Numbered from the stretch's first letter, positions 26,785-40,419 are shown. The stretch is 64,000 bases of DNA from Cloeon dipterum (GCF_949628265.1 NC_088787.1:20760501-20824500); one strand, 5' to 3'. Numbers and translations are program-made. The notes: generated by a model from the sequence alone, not told the origin.

Positions 26785-29700
26785 ATGTCAACAAATTCGA
26801 CAAACTCGACCGTGAACCTCGGCGCCGACTTCGAGACGGATCTCATCGTGCCGCTGTACGCCATCATCTTCATCCTCTCCATCCTCGGAAACTCGCTTGT
26901 CGTCATCACTCTGATGCAGAACCGCCGCATGAGGACAGTCACGAACGTGTTCCTGCTCAATTTGGTGAGTGATTAACAGGGTTTGCCAATTTTTTTAATG
27001 TGCAAAAATTCACCGTTTGTTTTGCGCAAAAATCCGGACAGAAAAACGGTAATTTTGTTTTTTCCAGCATTTTAATAAATTTATAGACCCCACAAAACGA
27101 TGATATTTTGCGTTAAAAAGGGAGAGTGAAAATTTAATTCAATGTTAAATAATAAACCAGAGATGGCACTGAAATTGATTTTTAATGCCGTCCAAAATGA
27201 AATATTTGGGATCTACTTCATTCGAATGCGTGTGTTTCGGGAAAATGAAGGTGTTTTGCAAAAGCTGCGATCCAATTAAAACCTTCTCTACTGGCAAGGA
27301 AACTTATGAAGCCATATAAGTTTACTGAGTTGGAGGTGAATTTTGCGAATACAAGCACTTTTCAACGATGTGAATATTTAAATTCCGATGGTGAGAGCGA
27401 TTTGAGCTCCAAGTTGTTAAAATCCTATTTGGGAATATTTTTAGTATCGCAATATTGCGACCTTTTTGTTCAATCATGATGAATTTTAATGGGTATATAT
27501 AAAACGTAAAGTTTTGATCTGAACATAGCTAATATGTTTAACTTTAATGCTCCCAATTTTCAGGGCTGATTTTAAAATAATTAAGCTTCATTTTGGTAAA
27601 GAGGAAATTTATTAAATTATTCATACTGCAAGAAAATTTTGGTCTGCAGAGAAAAAGAGAAAAATTTTAATGAGTTTTCTGAACGATATAATGTAGAGTT
27701 TTTCCTTTAAATAAGTTGTATAAAAGTTACATAATTTATTTAATTTTTCCCATGAATTTAAAAGCATACTTTCAACCAATCTGTCCGATTTCATACTGTT
27801 TTCAACGAAAATTTGTATGCATGGACTAGTAGGAGACTCAAAACCTGGTTGTTTAATTGAAACAAAATTCCACGAATAGCCAAGCACATAGAAGGCACTC
27901 GAGTAGGCGATAAATTGAATCATGAACCCAATTCTCAACTCAGCAACTCTATCCTCCCCTGCAGGGTTCGTAGTAAATTATTTTGCTCAGCAGATTGGTG
28001 GAAGGTCGTTTGCTTTAAATTTCGTAGGAGCTGAAGCGATGGACTGGCATATATAACGCTCCAAAAAGAGCCCCTCTAGCAAGCCGCAGTGCTGTTTGCT
28101 CTCCCAATCATGTTTTAGATTCTGTCTGGAGTAGCAGGTGCGATTTAAACTTCTGATTAGGACCATTTTACTAGATCAATGAAACACGTACTCGTTAAGA
28201 TTGTATTTTTTTAATGGAATAAAAGACTTAACTCGTGGCTTGTGTTAAATATACGAAATTCATACATTTGGATTGAGCAGGAACCCAAATAACATGAACA
28301 AAAACTGGGAGGTGGGAGGTGTGCGAGAGGAAACCAACTCATCAGCTCAGATTAGATTTCATTTAGCTGTTTGTGTTTTCAAGCATCAAAATGTTTCAAC
28401 CGGAGCCCTTCAATCGTGAAGCCTTCGTGTCCATATAATTCAGCCGCGCGGTGCTGTTTTAGTAACACGCACGCTCTTCTCGTGAGGAATACACCAATGA
28501 AAATTCAGATAGATACATATATACTCATCATCTCTCGTTTTTTTTTTTGCTCTTTTTTATCCCTGTCCGAGGACCGGGAAGGGCGCGCACTGCACTAGCA
28601 CGAATGCTGAAACCCGGGTCCCAATAACACCGCGAACGGATAACATGGGCGCACCAGGCCGCACAGGGACCCAGCCCACTCAAGGGCCACTTGCCTCCGC
28701 ACCAAGGACTGCATTGAAACGCTAGACATTTGTCCCGTGAAGCCAAATCACGCATGCTGGAAAGGTGCAAACCAGCAAGTAGCGAGTCGGCGCCGGTGCG
28801 CCTCCCAGCCCGTTGAGCAATTTGAGCATTTCGAGTCAGTAAACTAACCACTTTTTGCCATCTCTGACATTGGGTAGCCAGTATTAGATCCCCCAACTGC
28901 TCAAATACCTCACATTGCTTTGACACTCCTGAGAGTGCCTTAACAATGCGAGCCAACGGGCTGGTTTAAAAGGTCAACACTTTGGCCGCCGCCAAATTTT
29001 GTCAGTCCATGCTTGAGACTGATTTTTGAAGTTTTAATCAGCCAGCAGGCCAGACTACTTTTTGCTTGGCTAAAAACTTTGTGCCGGGTTAACCGACTGC
29101 CAGGGGCAAGGATTTCGATATACGCCAAACATTTTCAAATTTTGATGAGACGCAACGAGCTTTGACTGATCTTTTGAAATTTTTACTTCCTCACTTTTTA
29201 GACAAATTTGGTCATATATTTTGGTTAGTGCACCCGTTTGAAATATCCTTAGTTTTGTCAACCCAGCTAAAGAAAGTTGAATTTCGACGTTATTGCTCAT
29301 TCGTTTGGCTTTAATCTCCCCTTTCAGCAGATTTCCCTTGGAAAAGCAGCTAAACTTCAACAGGGTTTCACCTATAATGATGATGCTATTTTTAGCATTG
29401 GTCTGAATTGGAAATATCTGGAAAAGAAACATCGTTTTGTAAAGTAGGGCTAGCGTCAGTTATGGGAACGTGTGCGGAGTGTGCAAACTTGCTCCGCACT
29501 GTGTGAAAGACAAAAGTAACATTATTTCAAGCATTTTTGTATTATTTTTTACGTCAACTCTTTCAGAAGCCTATCTGATTTATTAAAAAAGGGGAAAAGA
29601 TAATGAATTATTTTTGTTGGTATAGAAGGTGATGATATAAAATAATCCAAATCCGCGATTTAGTTAAGAGTGGAGAATTTCAACCAAATATGAAATATTT

Positions 29701-32264
29701 TCCTATTAATCAATCTGCTTTTATTGTATCAGAAAAATCTAGAGGGAAAAATTCCGTGAGCCAATCTGAGTGCTGCAACTGATCAGAATGGATTAAAAAA
29801 TTATTAAAAAAAAATAATTTTAGTTTGAACTTTGGGTACTGATGGTGTTTCACACTAGAAAATTGACGACTCACGAGTGAGCCGAGAGCAAACTTTAACG
29901 TAAATTATGTAAGCTGTGAACAGGTACAAATTTGGGGCTATTCAGGAAGAGCGTTCCGCTCGAATTCTCTTGCAAGCTCGTTGAGAATGGGCGCGTGTGC
30001 ATTTGTTGCTGGTTGATTTGCATATTTGAGGAGGCGCGAGTGTATACAAGCGATGCTAAAAGTAGCGACCGAATGCGATTCTCAATATCGGTTGCTGCGC
30101 AAAAGCGTATGAAAGGATATGTTCGTACGCTATTCTAAACTTATAACGATGTGCATTGGCAGAATTTCTTAAGAAAAGGGCCCAGCAGAAGGTATTATAT
30201 CCTCCATCTGAGTTCCACTTGCTACAGCTAAATGAATGAGGCTGCGTCTCCATTTTCCTTAATTATTTGTTGAGTCTAGAGAAAGTCCAGGCATCAAGTA
30301 ACAAGATCAGTTTTGCATGAGTCTGTTCTCGTTTTGTTTTACTGTTCAAATATTTTATTTCACAATTGAAAACAATAGTTTGTTATCAGAGAGTTTCTTT
30401 CTCCACGAGAAACATTGAAGCTTTTTGCCATTTAAAGTCCTCAATGTCTGGTGAAGATGCTTTAGAAAGTAGAGTGTATTAATGTCCCTTTAAGTAGATT
30501 TTGGTGAACTGGTTCACAATGGACAAAACAGCCCAAGAAGCCCTAACGCTTAACGAGGACGCAAACTAATTGAACGCAAACAAAAGGGAAGCAGGCAAAT
30601 TGAGGAAAACATCGTATAATAAATCAAGCATATTACGCGGTTGCATAATTTATTATCTTTGGCTCACTGGGAGCGTTGCAAAGATCAAAGGAAAAATAAT
30701 AATCACGTTCGGATGGGTCGTGGGTGCTGTCGACTGACAGTTGATTGCTCGTGACTGCGCGCGTCCGCTAAGTGAGCCGTCTCGCAAGTGAGTCAACAGT
30801 TTTCACGCTCCACCACTTGCGTGCGCTCTTTATCGGCTGGCGCCGCAACTGCTGTTTATAAAGTAGTGTCATAATGAAGGGACTCATATTTCAGCGCTTT
30901 CGCCTCTGCATGAATTTGCATTCGCCGAGGCTGGCAAAAGGCAGCCAACGATAAGCCTCTTAATGAGACGCACCGCAGAGAGGCGAACCGCGACGCACGC
31001 ATATTTCTGCCTCCGAGCCAGCAGAAATTAATGCTCCGCACGCGTAATCCGTTAGCTCCCAGAGTGGCTTTAATGCCAACGAGGAGCTGAGTATGTGAGA
31101 ATGTCGCCGAGTGATGGAAAACAATAAACGTTTGTCAGGATATTCCAAATTGGATCATATTTCACTCAGCTAGAATTGGTGACAGTTTAGAGTTAGTTTT
31201 TTCCACGAAAAAGACGGTTTTTAGAAAGTTTAAGGTCCATTTAGACTGTTTATATAGTGACTTTCTTTACAGCTATACCTCCAATTTTCGAAAGTGGTGC
31301 ATCTCTTTCTATATGTCGTTTTTAGTTCCTCATATCAACGATCGAATGGTTTTAGCGTATTATTTACAACATAGAGCTGTGAGGTCTAATTCAAGATTTC
31401 ACTGCAAAATATTTGTTTTTGTAAAAAAAATATAGTCAGAAGATTGGCAAACTTTCTAAATCTAATGTTTTTCCAAAGCTCGAAAAGGGGTAAGCTCAAC
31501 CAGGTCTCATAAATTTCCCTCTGATAACTATTGTAACAAAAAACTGGTTAAGCATATTGGCTAAAAGCCATCTGTTTAGATTCAGAAAATATTTATTGCA
31601 GATCAGCAGAGCAACAAGTATAAAGTCAACAAAACTGAATAACAACACTTTCAAACACCGAGAATATAATTGTTTGAATCACGTTTGTCGTGAGAATTTC
31701 GCATGGATACTAGAAATGGCTAAAATGGTTAAATTTAAAAAATAAAATTGCATTTCATTTAATATCTCTAAAGAACTAAAATGGTTAAAAATAGCAATTT
31801 TTTTATTTGTTTAAAAAATTCATAAAATATTTTGTGATAGTTTTACTTGCACGGACAAATATTGCCCATTGTGTTAATTTCTATTGGTTTGTTTATTTGG
31901 CTTTCACGAACGATTTGGACAGTTTTAGACGGAAATTTTTAGCAGATTTAGAAAATCCTAAAATTGTGTGATTCGCTGTACATATTTTCTGTAAAAAAGT
32001 TAATCAGACACACCGAAAAAGTAATCGTCTCAATTTTCCAACCCTATAACCTGTCACAAAATCAGAGCACACCACGGTACTTTTGTACTTCACAAGAAAG
32101 TGCTTATATTGTTTATAGTTCATTTTCCTCACAACCAGTAACGTTTGATTATTATTAAATTCAATTAATTTTTTTTATTTTAACTAACTAAGAATATAGG
32201 CTTTCCAGCAAGTTTTAATTAAAAATATTGCTGAGCAAAAACCAGGAAATCCTTTGAATTAATT

Positions 32265-32311
<47 letters not shown>

Positions 32312-35300
32312 CTGAATAATAGGTGAGATCAAAGTTTTCCTCATTTACAACTAAAAAAAATTGGTAGCAGGAAAAGAGATCCGTGCAGCTGTGAAATCTT
32401 GCATTCGGCATAGAACTGGATTCTCCAAAAATGTGAAACGTGCTTATCCTTGCCGCCTGAAGAACGCGGTCTCATTTCTAGTGGCCGCCCACAGGGCTTT
32501 GCTTCTCCCTTCCAGATGAAAAATGCCTCTCGAAAAATATCCCCGAGAGTTGCCATAGCACTCGCAAATTATTATTTGATTCCTACTCGTCTTCGCCTGA
32601 CCAAACACTGTGGCTATCTCATATTGCTTGTCAGAAAATTCGAAAACATATACGGTGATATTTTCCCATTTGACATTTTCAGCTTGATTCACATGCGCAA
32701 GCTTTGTGCTATAGTACATTCAGAATGAAAACGTGACAGCTTATTGTCTTGAATTCCCTGTTGCGAGTGAGCAAACAAAGAGAAACGTGAACTCCTTAGA
32801 ATGAGTATTTATATAAAAGTAAGATAAAATGAGAAAACCGTCCAGGAAGATAATATAGAGTGGCATGTTTATTAAGCATGAAATTTGGAAAAGAAACGAT
32901 ATCCTTCAATGCAAAATTCATCTCCAAATGTATTTTTTACAGTATATAATATCTATTAAAAAATGCAAATACACACAAGATTGTTTTTGTCAAGAGGGAA
33001 AATATTATTCAATCCATTTGTGAAATAAATATGAGTGATTTGTAAAACGATTGGTGTCATTTATTAGCAGAGAAACGCCCGAGGCGAATAATCCAGCTTG
33101 ACATTTACCATAATTGCACAAAACGACTGTTATACCAACTGTGAATAAACGCTACTAAGTAAATTGACATCCAGCATTGCCAGTTAATTCCGGTTTTCTA
33201 CTCCTACATCCTTAATTGGCGATTAATTCAAATCGTTCTCACCTCCATGTCAATCTCATCCCGCGCATTGTTCTCACACCGCTTCGCGATCCATCAAATC
33301 GACGACAAGTCTTTCATGATGAACGATTTAACACCCGTACTGCTATGTTTTATTTCCAGGCGATTGCTGATCTGCTGCTCGGGGTGTTCTGCATGCCGTT
33401 TACCTTGGTCGGACAGTTGCTGAGCAACTTCATTTTTGGATACGCAATGTGTAAGGTCATCCCCTACTTCCAAGGTATGTGTGTTTTAAATTTTTCATCA
33501 TGGTTTCAATTTTTTTAACTTAAATTTTTATAATTAATTAAGAAACGTTCTTTCCACTCTTCGGTGAAATCTCTGAAGGTTTTCGTTGAGTATAAGTCGC
33601 TCTTTCCTGGAAATCATTAGCAAGTTTGAAGGACGGGTTATTAATTTATATTTCTCTTCACGAAGCACTAATAGAGTTAAGTGCGCATAAGCTCAGTAAT
33701 TTTCAATTCAGGATGAGGATTCTGAGTGCTGCATTGTGTATCCACTTTGTGATTAAAGGCCTTTTTGTTCACAACGTATTATTTGTAGCTAGACGGGAAC
33801 GCCCCTGCGTATAGAATTTTAACTTCGTATATATTTTGTGTTCCTCGACTGATTTCTGTTGGCACTGGTTACCAGTTCACTTTTTCCTATGTATAGAGCT
33901 TGTTTCATCGTATTATGGGGCTTATCGCGCATAACGAGTTTGCTGACGGCGTTTCCAGGCTATAAAAATTTTGATGTCTTTTATTTCTCGTTCGCGAACA
34001 CTGGTCCTTGGAGGCTCATGCTATTTCAAAAGAGGTTTATATTCATTGTTTTTTTTTTTAAAGCTGTCTGTTCGACCTAGTAAATATCAAATTTCCTTTT
34101 CGAAAAATTGATCCACGCGCTGTAGTAAAATTCCTCTCGTCAACAAAAATCATGATTCACATTAAATTCCTTACATAATTATCCAGTATAATTATAAAAT
34201 TTAACCGTTAAAAGCCAGACACGACCACAGTAAAACGAGTGAAATATGAACTCTGAATATATATTGGCACAAATTTTCCCTGGAATTTTTCCTCCCTCTA
34301 AATTTAAATGAATGGTATACATCTCGGCACCGATTTTATATATATTTTTTAGAAGGAAAAAGCGAAAAGTGTGTAGTTGGAAGAGTCAAGGAGGCTGTTT
34401 GAGTCACACGATCTATGAGGAAAATGTTGAACTTCTCCACATATCTTGGAGTCACAGGAAAATAACGAGTTCCTGTGTAGGCTGTCTGTGTAGCTCTTTC
34501 CTCGATGAATGATTAAATTGCCTTTTAAAACTTCAGACTGAGTACACACAGTTGCTTATTTAACTCTGACACAAGCGGACCTTACATTAACATGCTGATA
34601 AATTTTTTCAGGTGAAATTTTGTCCTTTTCAGCTTAATTAATCCGCAACTATCTGCACTTTTGCACTATTCTGCTAAAACTGAGATAAAACTATCACAAT
34701 TATAATGCAGCTTGGCGGACAGTCAAAACTTTAGGAGATTTCAAATAAATAAGTAAGATAGAAGCCATATAATATTATGGTACATTTTTTATTGATTGGT
34801 GTTTTCTCTTTTGAGATTTGCGATCCCCTGATAGCAAACAACTCGCGAAAACTTCGTGTCCCAATTACATCGTGAACTAATAACAAAGGCGTATTGGAGG
34901 GAGAAAGCCCAGTCCAGAAAAGGAATAGCACGTGTTGCTACCCCCACACCGGGGTCTTTTATTGAAACGCTAAGACGTTTGTCCCTTGAAATTAACTCAC
35001 GCAGTTTGGAAAGGTTAAAAGCAGAAAGTAGTGAGTCGGACTACAAAAAGCAATCCTCTCAAATCCTACTAACGGACTCATCTTTGCATTGTATAAGAGA
35101 GTCAAACATAGGCGCGAATCAACCTGCACTTCGACCCTCAAACATCGTTCGTATTCTCGCAATGTATGGTTGTTTATTCTCACAATTAGTCAAGTACATT
35201 CATGTTATCAAAGGTAAGTTTACAAATAGGAAAAATCATGTGAGAAAGGGCGACACTTCTTGAAAACAAGTTGCTATAAGACTCTGTCCGGGGGGACAAA

Positions 35301-38300
35301 GCCGAAGTGAGCCCAGACTAGTAATAAATAGAGACATCACAATAATCACAAATTAAAATCTTGCTGTCACATACGCCTTACAGAGTGAAGGAAACTGTGC
35401 CTCAGAGCAGTCCTTTAGTGCGGGTGGCATATCGTTCCACTCTTTAACGACGCGATAGTCAAAGACGTTTTTCCCGACGTCGGTGCGTGCGGACGGCTGC
35501 TGAAGCCGAGGGTGCAGCGGATTGTCTCCGTGGTGCATACCAATTATATGCATTCAACAATATGAGCAACGGCTTGGTTATTTACATCCTATATGTACAT
35601 TTTTTGCAACAAAGAGGAAAATCACGTTTATAAAGATCAGTATGAGATATAGAACAAATTTGATATTCTACATCTACACGTTTAAATCGTTGGAGTGGGA
35701 AAGGTTTAACATTACAAGCAGTTAAGTATTTCAACACTTACGGCATGCTTGCAAAACGATCAATTATGTTAATAATTATTGTCAGAAAGGGCAACTGTAA
35801 ATAAACAGTATATAACTCCATACTTGCTCCAGGCCCTTCGGGAGTTACCTGCCAATAAATCCCAAAAGAGTGAAATAGCGTCAAATCAAATACCACTTCT
35901 AGGGGTCAGACTGATAATATGAACAACAATACCCAATTAAGGACATACCAAGTTTCGCGCTGGCGGCGCTGGCTAGAAATTTGTTCGGCGGGCGAAATAG
36001 GAGCAGGAAACTCTACACGTCAAAACCTGCTATTTGCACTTGTACGGAACAATTGGTTTGTCGTCAAAGTCAAGAGTTGGCAAAGGGGTATAGTTTAAGG
36101 AAATAGTATGCGCATAATTTATGGATGCCACGCGGAAGATTTTGAGTGGCTTACGCGAATCAAATTTTCGTCAACTCCTGTTCGCATTTTTTCCTGAAAC
36201 ATATTATGTCGATCTATTGAACAAGTACCCCTCCAATAGCAAAAAATTGCTACGCAATTTAAACGTGTTAAAATAGTCCTTAGCTGCGGACAATGGACTG
36301 GCTAAAAAGCTCTTATCCCACAATGTTTTGCTTGTTTCAGCCGTGTCGGTTTTTGTGACAGTTTGGACACTCGTGGCGATATCTATGGAGCGCTACTTCG
36401 CCATTTGTCGACCACTTCAATCACGTCAGTGGCAAACGAGATTTCATGCATACAAAGTTATCGGCTACGTGTGGTTGGCTGCTTTCGTACTGAACCTGCC
36501 CATTCTCGTCATGTCGCAGCTGAAACCCACCAAGGACAAAGGTAAACTGGACGGCAGGCAACCATGTGCTTCAAATAAGCCATACCGAGACCGAGTGCAC
36601 TCCAGAATAATTAGGTTTTAGTAGAAACAAGGCACACGCTTTTGCATCATTTTTTAGGAAAGCTTTGGCTTCGACCGGTCAAAGGGATGTCCATTTCCAG
36701 TTCAATTTGAAGCTTTGTAAGTCGCGAAATTTCCAGGTATTTTTGAAGAGTGGGAATGAAAAAATTATCGTCAGGCATTTGACAAATGAATCCTTTTTTC
36801 AATTTAAGCTAGGTGTAGAGAGCTTTAACCCTTTCACGCTTTTGCAAAAAGCACATGGTTTAAAAGGATATCCTCTGTCAGTAGCGTCGGCGTAGAATCC
36901 CATAAAGGCTGGCGCGAAATTTATTTGCTTTGTCAGACACAATAGCTAGATGCATTTTAAATAGTAATTTTAATTATCAGAGCAACGCGGTCCAGCGACC
37001 CTTGTCAAGGAGACAGAATTTTCCAGGAGGTAAAACAAATTGCAAATTAATACTGAACATTCTTCTCGCATCAGAAAACACGCTTGATTTAATTCTTCAG
37101 AATTTCGTCCATAATTTCTCTGCTAACGAAGCTGTCGCTGTGATCTGTAAATATCAATTTTGGCGTGTAACTGTTCAGTTTAAATATCGTTCAAATATAT
37201 TTCAAGAAATTAATCAACAATCGAATTTTGTCGTTTTAGCCTTACAATATATTGGGGGCGAACTGTAAGGAAGTTTAATATTTTGCTTTTGATTTTCTGG
37301 AAACGTATCGGGTCTATTTTGGCAAGCAGGGGATAGTGCCTAGCTCTTTTTGATTACCTACGGCTATTTAGGGCATCAAAAGTGTCGCGAGGAATGGCCG
37401 AGCAAGTTGTCCGAGCAAATCTTCAACCTGTCGTTGGAAATGCTGCTGCTGCTGGTGCCGCTGACCGTGATGGGCGTCGCCTACGCGCTGATCGTCACCA
37501 AGCTGTGGAAGGGCCTGCGCCGCGAGATCAAGCACAGCAACAATCGCAACAATCCCGCAGGCAAGTGCCTAAATGTGATGTGGCCGCAAAGCAGCTTAAA
37601 AGCGAGCTCTTTCCTGCTGAATTGATTCGAAAAGAGCAGGAGAGAAGCTTAAGTTTGGTCGGAACGGGTAAAATGGCAAAAAATATACACAAGTAGCTCT
37701 AAAACTTTTTGAAAAATCCATATTATCTGTCTAACCTTTGAGGTTGAATGATTATAAATAACAGAAAGGTGAATCAAGCACATTTGCTTAATGTAATAAA
37801 CTTTTCTCAAAGACATCTCGAGCAAACTTACAAAGGGAGGAGGCAAATAAATTCCAAGAAGAAGAAAAGACAAACGATTGCACGCCAAAGTATGTTTTTA
37901 AAACCATCTTCTGCAGAAGACAAACATGTAAGCTTTTAACAACTTCCCACGCCCGCAACTTTTCATTAAATTAAATGTTTATCGCTGAGACCTTGCATTA
38001 ACCAGGAGATTTTTTCCGTCGCGTCTAATTTCGTGAACTGTGCCCAACGAGAAGTGGCATATTAAGTTGTGTCAAAAGCAAGAAAAGTCGCTTCTGTTTC
38101 GTAAGACGCTCTATCGCTGCCACGGACCATTATGCAAATCTTTTGTGTTCAGAGTGAGCTAGACGTGCTCAAATTTATCGACGCACTTTTGTTTCCCTGC
38201 GTGAGACAGGGCGATGGTGCGCGAGAGTTGTTTGACAAAAGGATACTGTTGCTGGCGCGTCGACTATTCGCCCGTGAGAATTTTGCTGCTGCTGCTTCTG

Positions 38301-39513
38301 CTGCTCAAAGGTTTACTTGCGAGAGAGCGGCTTTCGCGTCGCCTCCAAATTCCCTTTCAGCATCTTGGTCAAATTAAACACGACGTTGCTGCGAGCAATG
38401 GGATGTTTTGGGCCAGACAGAGTTAATGACGTTACGTGGAAGTTAATTTTGAAACCACCCGTCGTCATGACAAACACTTTCAATTTGTCAATACGAGAAC
38501 GGAAATATCAAGGAAGGTTTTTTTTAATGAAACAATGAGATAGTTCAATCTTTGACCCCAGAATAGACAATAAACTGGTTAATTTGAACTCAATGTTTGA
38601 TAACGTGTAAGGTTGGAAATGTTTATCACGGTTGACAAGCTGTGTTTATTTTAGGACCGAGCAACCTGCGTGGGAATTCAATTATGCTGTTTGGTTTCAA
38701 CAACATGTCAAGTTTCACGGTGAAAATACAAAATATTCTCAGCTTTGGCAGTGATACTATAAATAGGCCATGTAATGAGTGGAAATTTGAATTTTATAAT
38801 TTTACTGCTAGTCCATAAATTAGAGCTAAAATTTTACTAATACGATATCATTTTTTTCCCAAAGAAACATTACCTCCGCAGCAGAAACGTCAAATTTAAA
38901 AACAGTGTTTTCACCACAAAAAAGTAGATTTTTGTGCTTTTAAACCCGTTTAAAATTCACAGCCTCTAGATTTATCCTGGAGTGAATAAGATATATTATG
39001 CTCATTTTAATCCTGCTGAATTTCCTCCCTTTGCAAAAATTACTTGTGGCAAGTGTATAGTGATAGTAATCAGTGGTATTAAATCTTAATTTGCGGCTCA
39101 ATGCGGCGTGATATTTCTTTGTAAAGGATCGTTTTAGCCTTATTTTACTAGTACTATTCGCCATTTCTTGCTTTTAAATATACTATTCAATATGTTTATT
39201 GTATTGAATATATTGCAAGAATAAACAAGAATATAATCCAATTGCGTTTGCTTTAAAATTCTTATTAATAATAATCGGTCGTAATATCGTCAGGTGAAAC
39301 CTTTGACACATACCCGAAACATTTTTTTTGGATGTAGTCAATTCTTGACGTATTTGCAAATCAAAATTAAATCCTGTCTTGTCAAGTTAGGTTAAATTTT
39401 TCTTGCCCTGCCGGTATTCCAGTTTCCGATTCCTGTCTTTGCTGTCCATTTTTCCGTTCTTAGTGGGGAAATTGCTAACTCTATTATTTCATCTATAAAT
39501 AAATATAACAAGC

Positions 39514-39596
<83 letters not shown>

Positions 39597-40062
39597 TTTT
39601 TTGTCTACAGAGAGCGTGGCGCTGCGGCCGCTGGAGGCGTCGAACAAGCCGAGCCAGGTTCAGGTGCGGCAGCATGCGACCATCTGTTCTGCTTACGCGG
39701 AACGCAGCATGGACGCCAAGCGCAAGGTGATCCGCATGCTGTTCGTGCTGGTGGTCGAGTTTTTCGTGTGCTGGACGCCACTGCACGTGCTCAACACGTG
39801 GTACCTGCTATGCCCTAAACACTTGTACAGGGCGATCGGCAAAAAGGAGGTGTTACTGGTGCAGCTGCTCGCCTACACCAGCTCGTGCTGCAACCCCATC
39901 ACCTACTGCTTCATGAACAAGAAGTTCCGGCAGGCGTTCGTCGACGTCTTCGACTGTTGCAAGGGCGCCGCTGTCACCCTCGCGGCCACCAGGGGCACCT
40001 CGGCCAACGACAGCGTCATCTTCGAGGTGCGACCCACCACCACTGCCAAGTCGCGTGAGTAA
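26785..40062 (+). CDS. sulfakinin/cholecystokinin-like G-protein-coupled receptor, five exons
   Basis: Exons are 26785-26964, 33360-33474, 36341-36541, 37372-37560 and 39611-40062, in consistent phase, giving 378 residues. This plasma-membrane peptide receptor is related to vertebrate CCK receptors. Seen: N-glycosylation sites at N4 and N7; TM1 around 20-44 with GN; LAIAD in TM2 (D64); C91 pairing with C170 in the second outer loop; ERY at 115-117 then the CCK-receptor signature RPLQSRQWQTR; CWTP at 282-285 in TM6; NPITY at 323-327 in TM7; C344/C345 as likely palmitoylation sites. The fourth intron begins GC, not GT. The third inner loop is short for insect sulfakinin receptors. An in-frame ATG at 26560 would add 75 residues without a signal peptide, so I prefer 26785. 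The last exon may be spliced at 40053 instead of ending at 40062. Confidence 0.92.
28546..28960 (-). mobile_element. A-tailed retroposon, copy 2
   Basis: This copy is nearly identical to 21270-21693 over its whole length and carries the same 3' A-rich tail on the - strand. A frame of about 140 codons is open across it on the - strand (for example LARIVKALSGVSKQ and SLLAGLHLSSM), but I recognise no domain. It lies antisense inside the first intron of the receptor gene. Confidence 0.78.
32268..32309. repeat. GA microsatellite
   Basis: An uninterrupted run of about 21 GA units in the receptor's first intron. Confidence 0.95.
34785..35100 (+). repeat. dispersed repeat, second subfamily, copy b
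   Basis: It matches the reverse complement of about 40420-40710. Both contain CTTTTGAGAT, then GATCCCCTGATAGC, then GGGTCTTTTATTGAAACGC, then AAGTAGYGAGTCGGA and a tail resembling CAATCCTCYCAAATC. The shared outer ends define this subfamily better than the copy near 25.7 kb. No intact reading frame. Confidence 0.75.
35270..35553 (-). mobile_element. non-LTR retrotransposon tail fragment, second lineage
   Basis: On the - strand the segment encodes FDYRVVKEWNDMPPALKDC and AQFPSLCKAYV before a stop near 35353, the same C-terminal LINE reverse-transcriptase motif as at 22.1 kb but clearly diverged. Downstream is an unrelated 3' end (ATTACTAGTCTGGGCTCACT). It is therefore a relative of the 22-kb element and not a copy of it. 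Confidence 0.8.
36542..37371 (+). other. third intron of the receptor gene
   Basis: An 830-bp intron from GTAAAC to TATTTAG, phase 1. It contains open stretches by chance but no recognisable exon. It splits the second extracellular loop just before its conserved cysteine. Confidence 0.75.
39010..39235 (+). mobile_element. LINE 3'-end fragment, second copy of the 22-kb element
   Basis: It matches 22135-22370: GCAAAAATTACTTGTGGCAA, AGTGTATAGTGATAGTA, TTGCGGCTCAATGCGGC, CGCCATTTCTTGCTTTTAAA and GCAAGAATAAACAAGAATA. It is truncated just upstream of the reverse-transcriptase C-terminus (AEFPSLCK region), as 5'-truncated LINE copies often are. Confidence 0.85.
39515..39593. repeat. TA microsatellite next to a splice acceptor
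   Basis: A nearly perfect run of about 39 TA units ends 18 bases before the last receptor exon at 39611. Confidence 0.95.
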
Positions 40063-40419
40063 TAGTTTTCAATTCAACCCGCAGGTGGGTTGAAAATAAT
40101 TTTTTACATAAAATATTGTTGATTTTTTCAGTTGATGAAAATTTTGAGATAATATGAATATGAATTATTGTAATGATTAAGTTCCCAGAAACATTTGAAA
40201 GCACAGTTCATAGAACAACTACTGCTATGATTTTTTTAAATCTGTCATATTTTCGTTATTTTATTGCAGGAATATTTATTTATTTAAATCACCCCACCAA
40301 AGATGTTGGTTCGTATTGTTGGGCGCTGGGCGCATGCTTTGCGCGACTATCCATTAGAATCCTAGCGATGTTTTGGGTCAACTGCGAGCAGATTTGCGCC
40401 TTCATTTGATTATATTGCT

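Larger units (their letters stand above)
26965..33359 (+). other. first intron of the receptor gene (6.4 kb)
   Basis: This intron is AT-rich with one A-tailed retroposon at 28546-28960 and a GA microsatellite at 32268-32309. A GC-richer block at 30700-31080 contains many CpGs and may be regulatory. I see no exon between TM1 and TM2, and the phase-0 junction joins them directly. Confidence 0.75.
33475..36340 (+). other. second intron of the receptor gene (2.9 kb)
   Basis: It is AT-rich and carries two retroelement remnants: a dispersed repeat at 34785-35100 and a LINE tail on the - strand at 35270-35553. The exons on either side join in phase 1 between TM3's first turn and its body, with no missing sequence. 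Confidence 0.75.
37561..39610 (+). other. fourth intron of the receptor gene, GC-AG type
   Basis: The donor is AG|GCAAGT, the standard form of a GC-AG intron, and no nearby GT donor keeps the frame. The acceptor TTGTCTACAG is preceded by a 79-base TA run at 39515-39593. Phase 1 matches on both sides. A LINE 3'-end fragment lies at 39010-39235. Confidence 0.8.
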
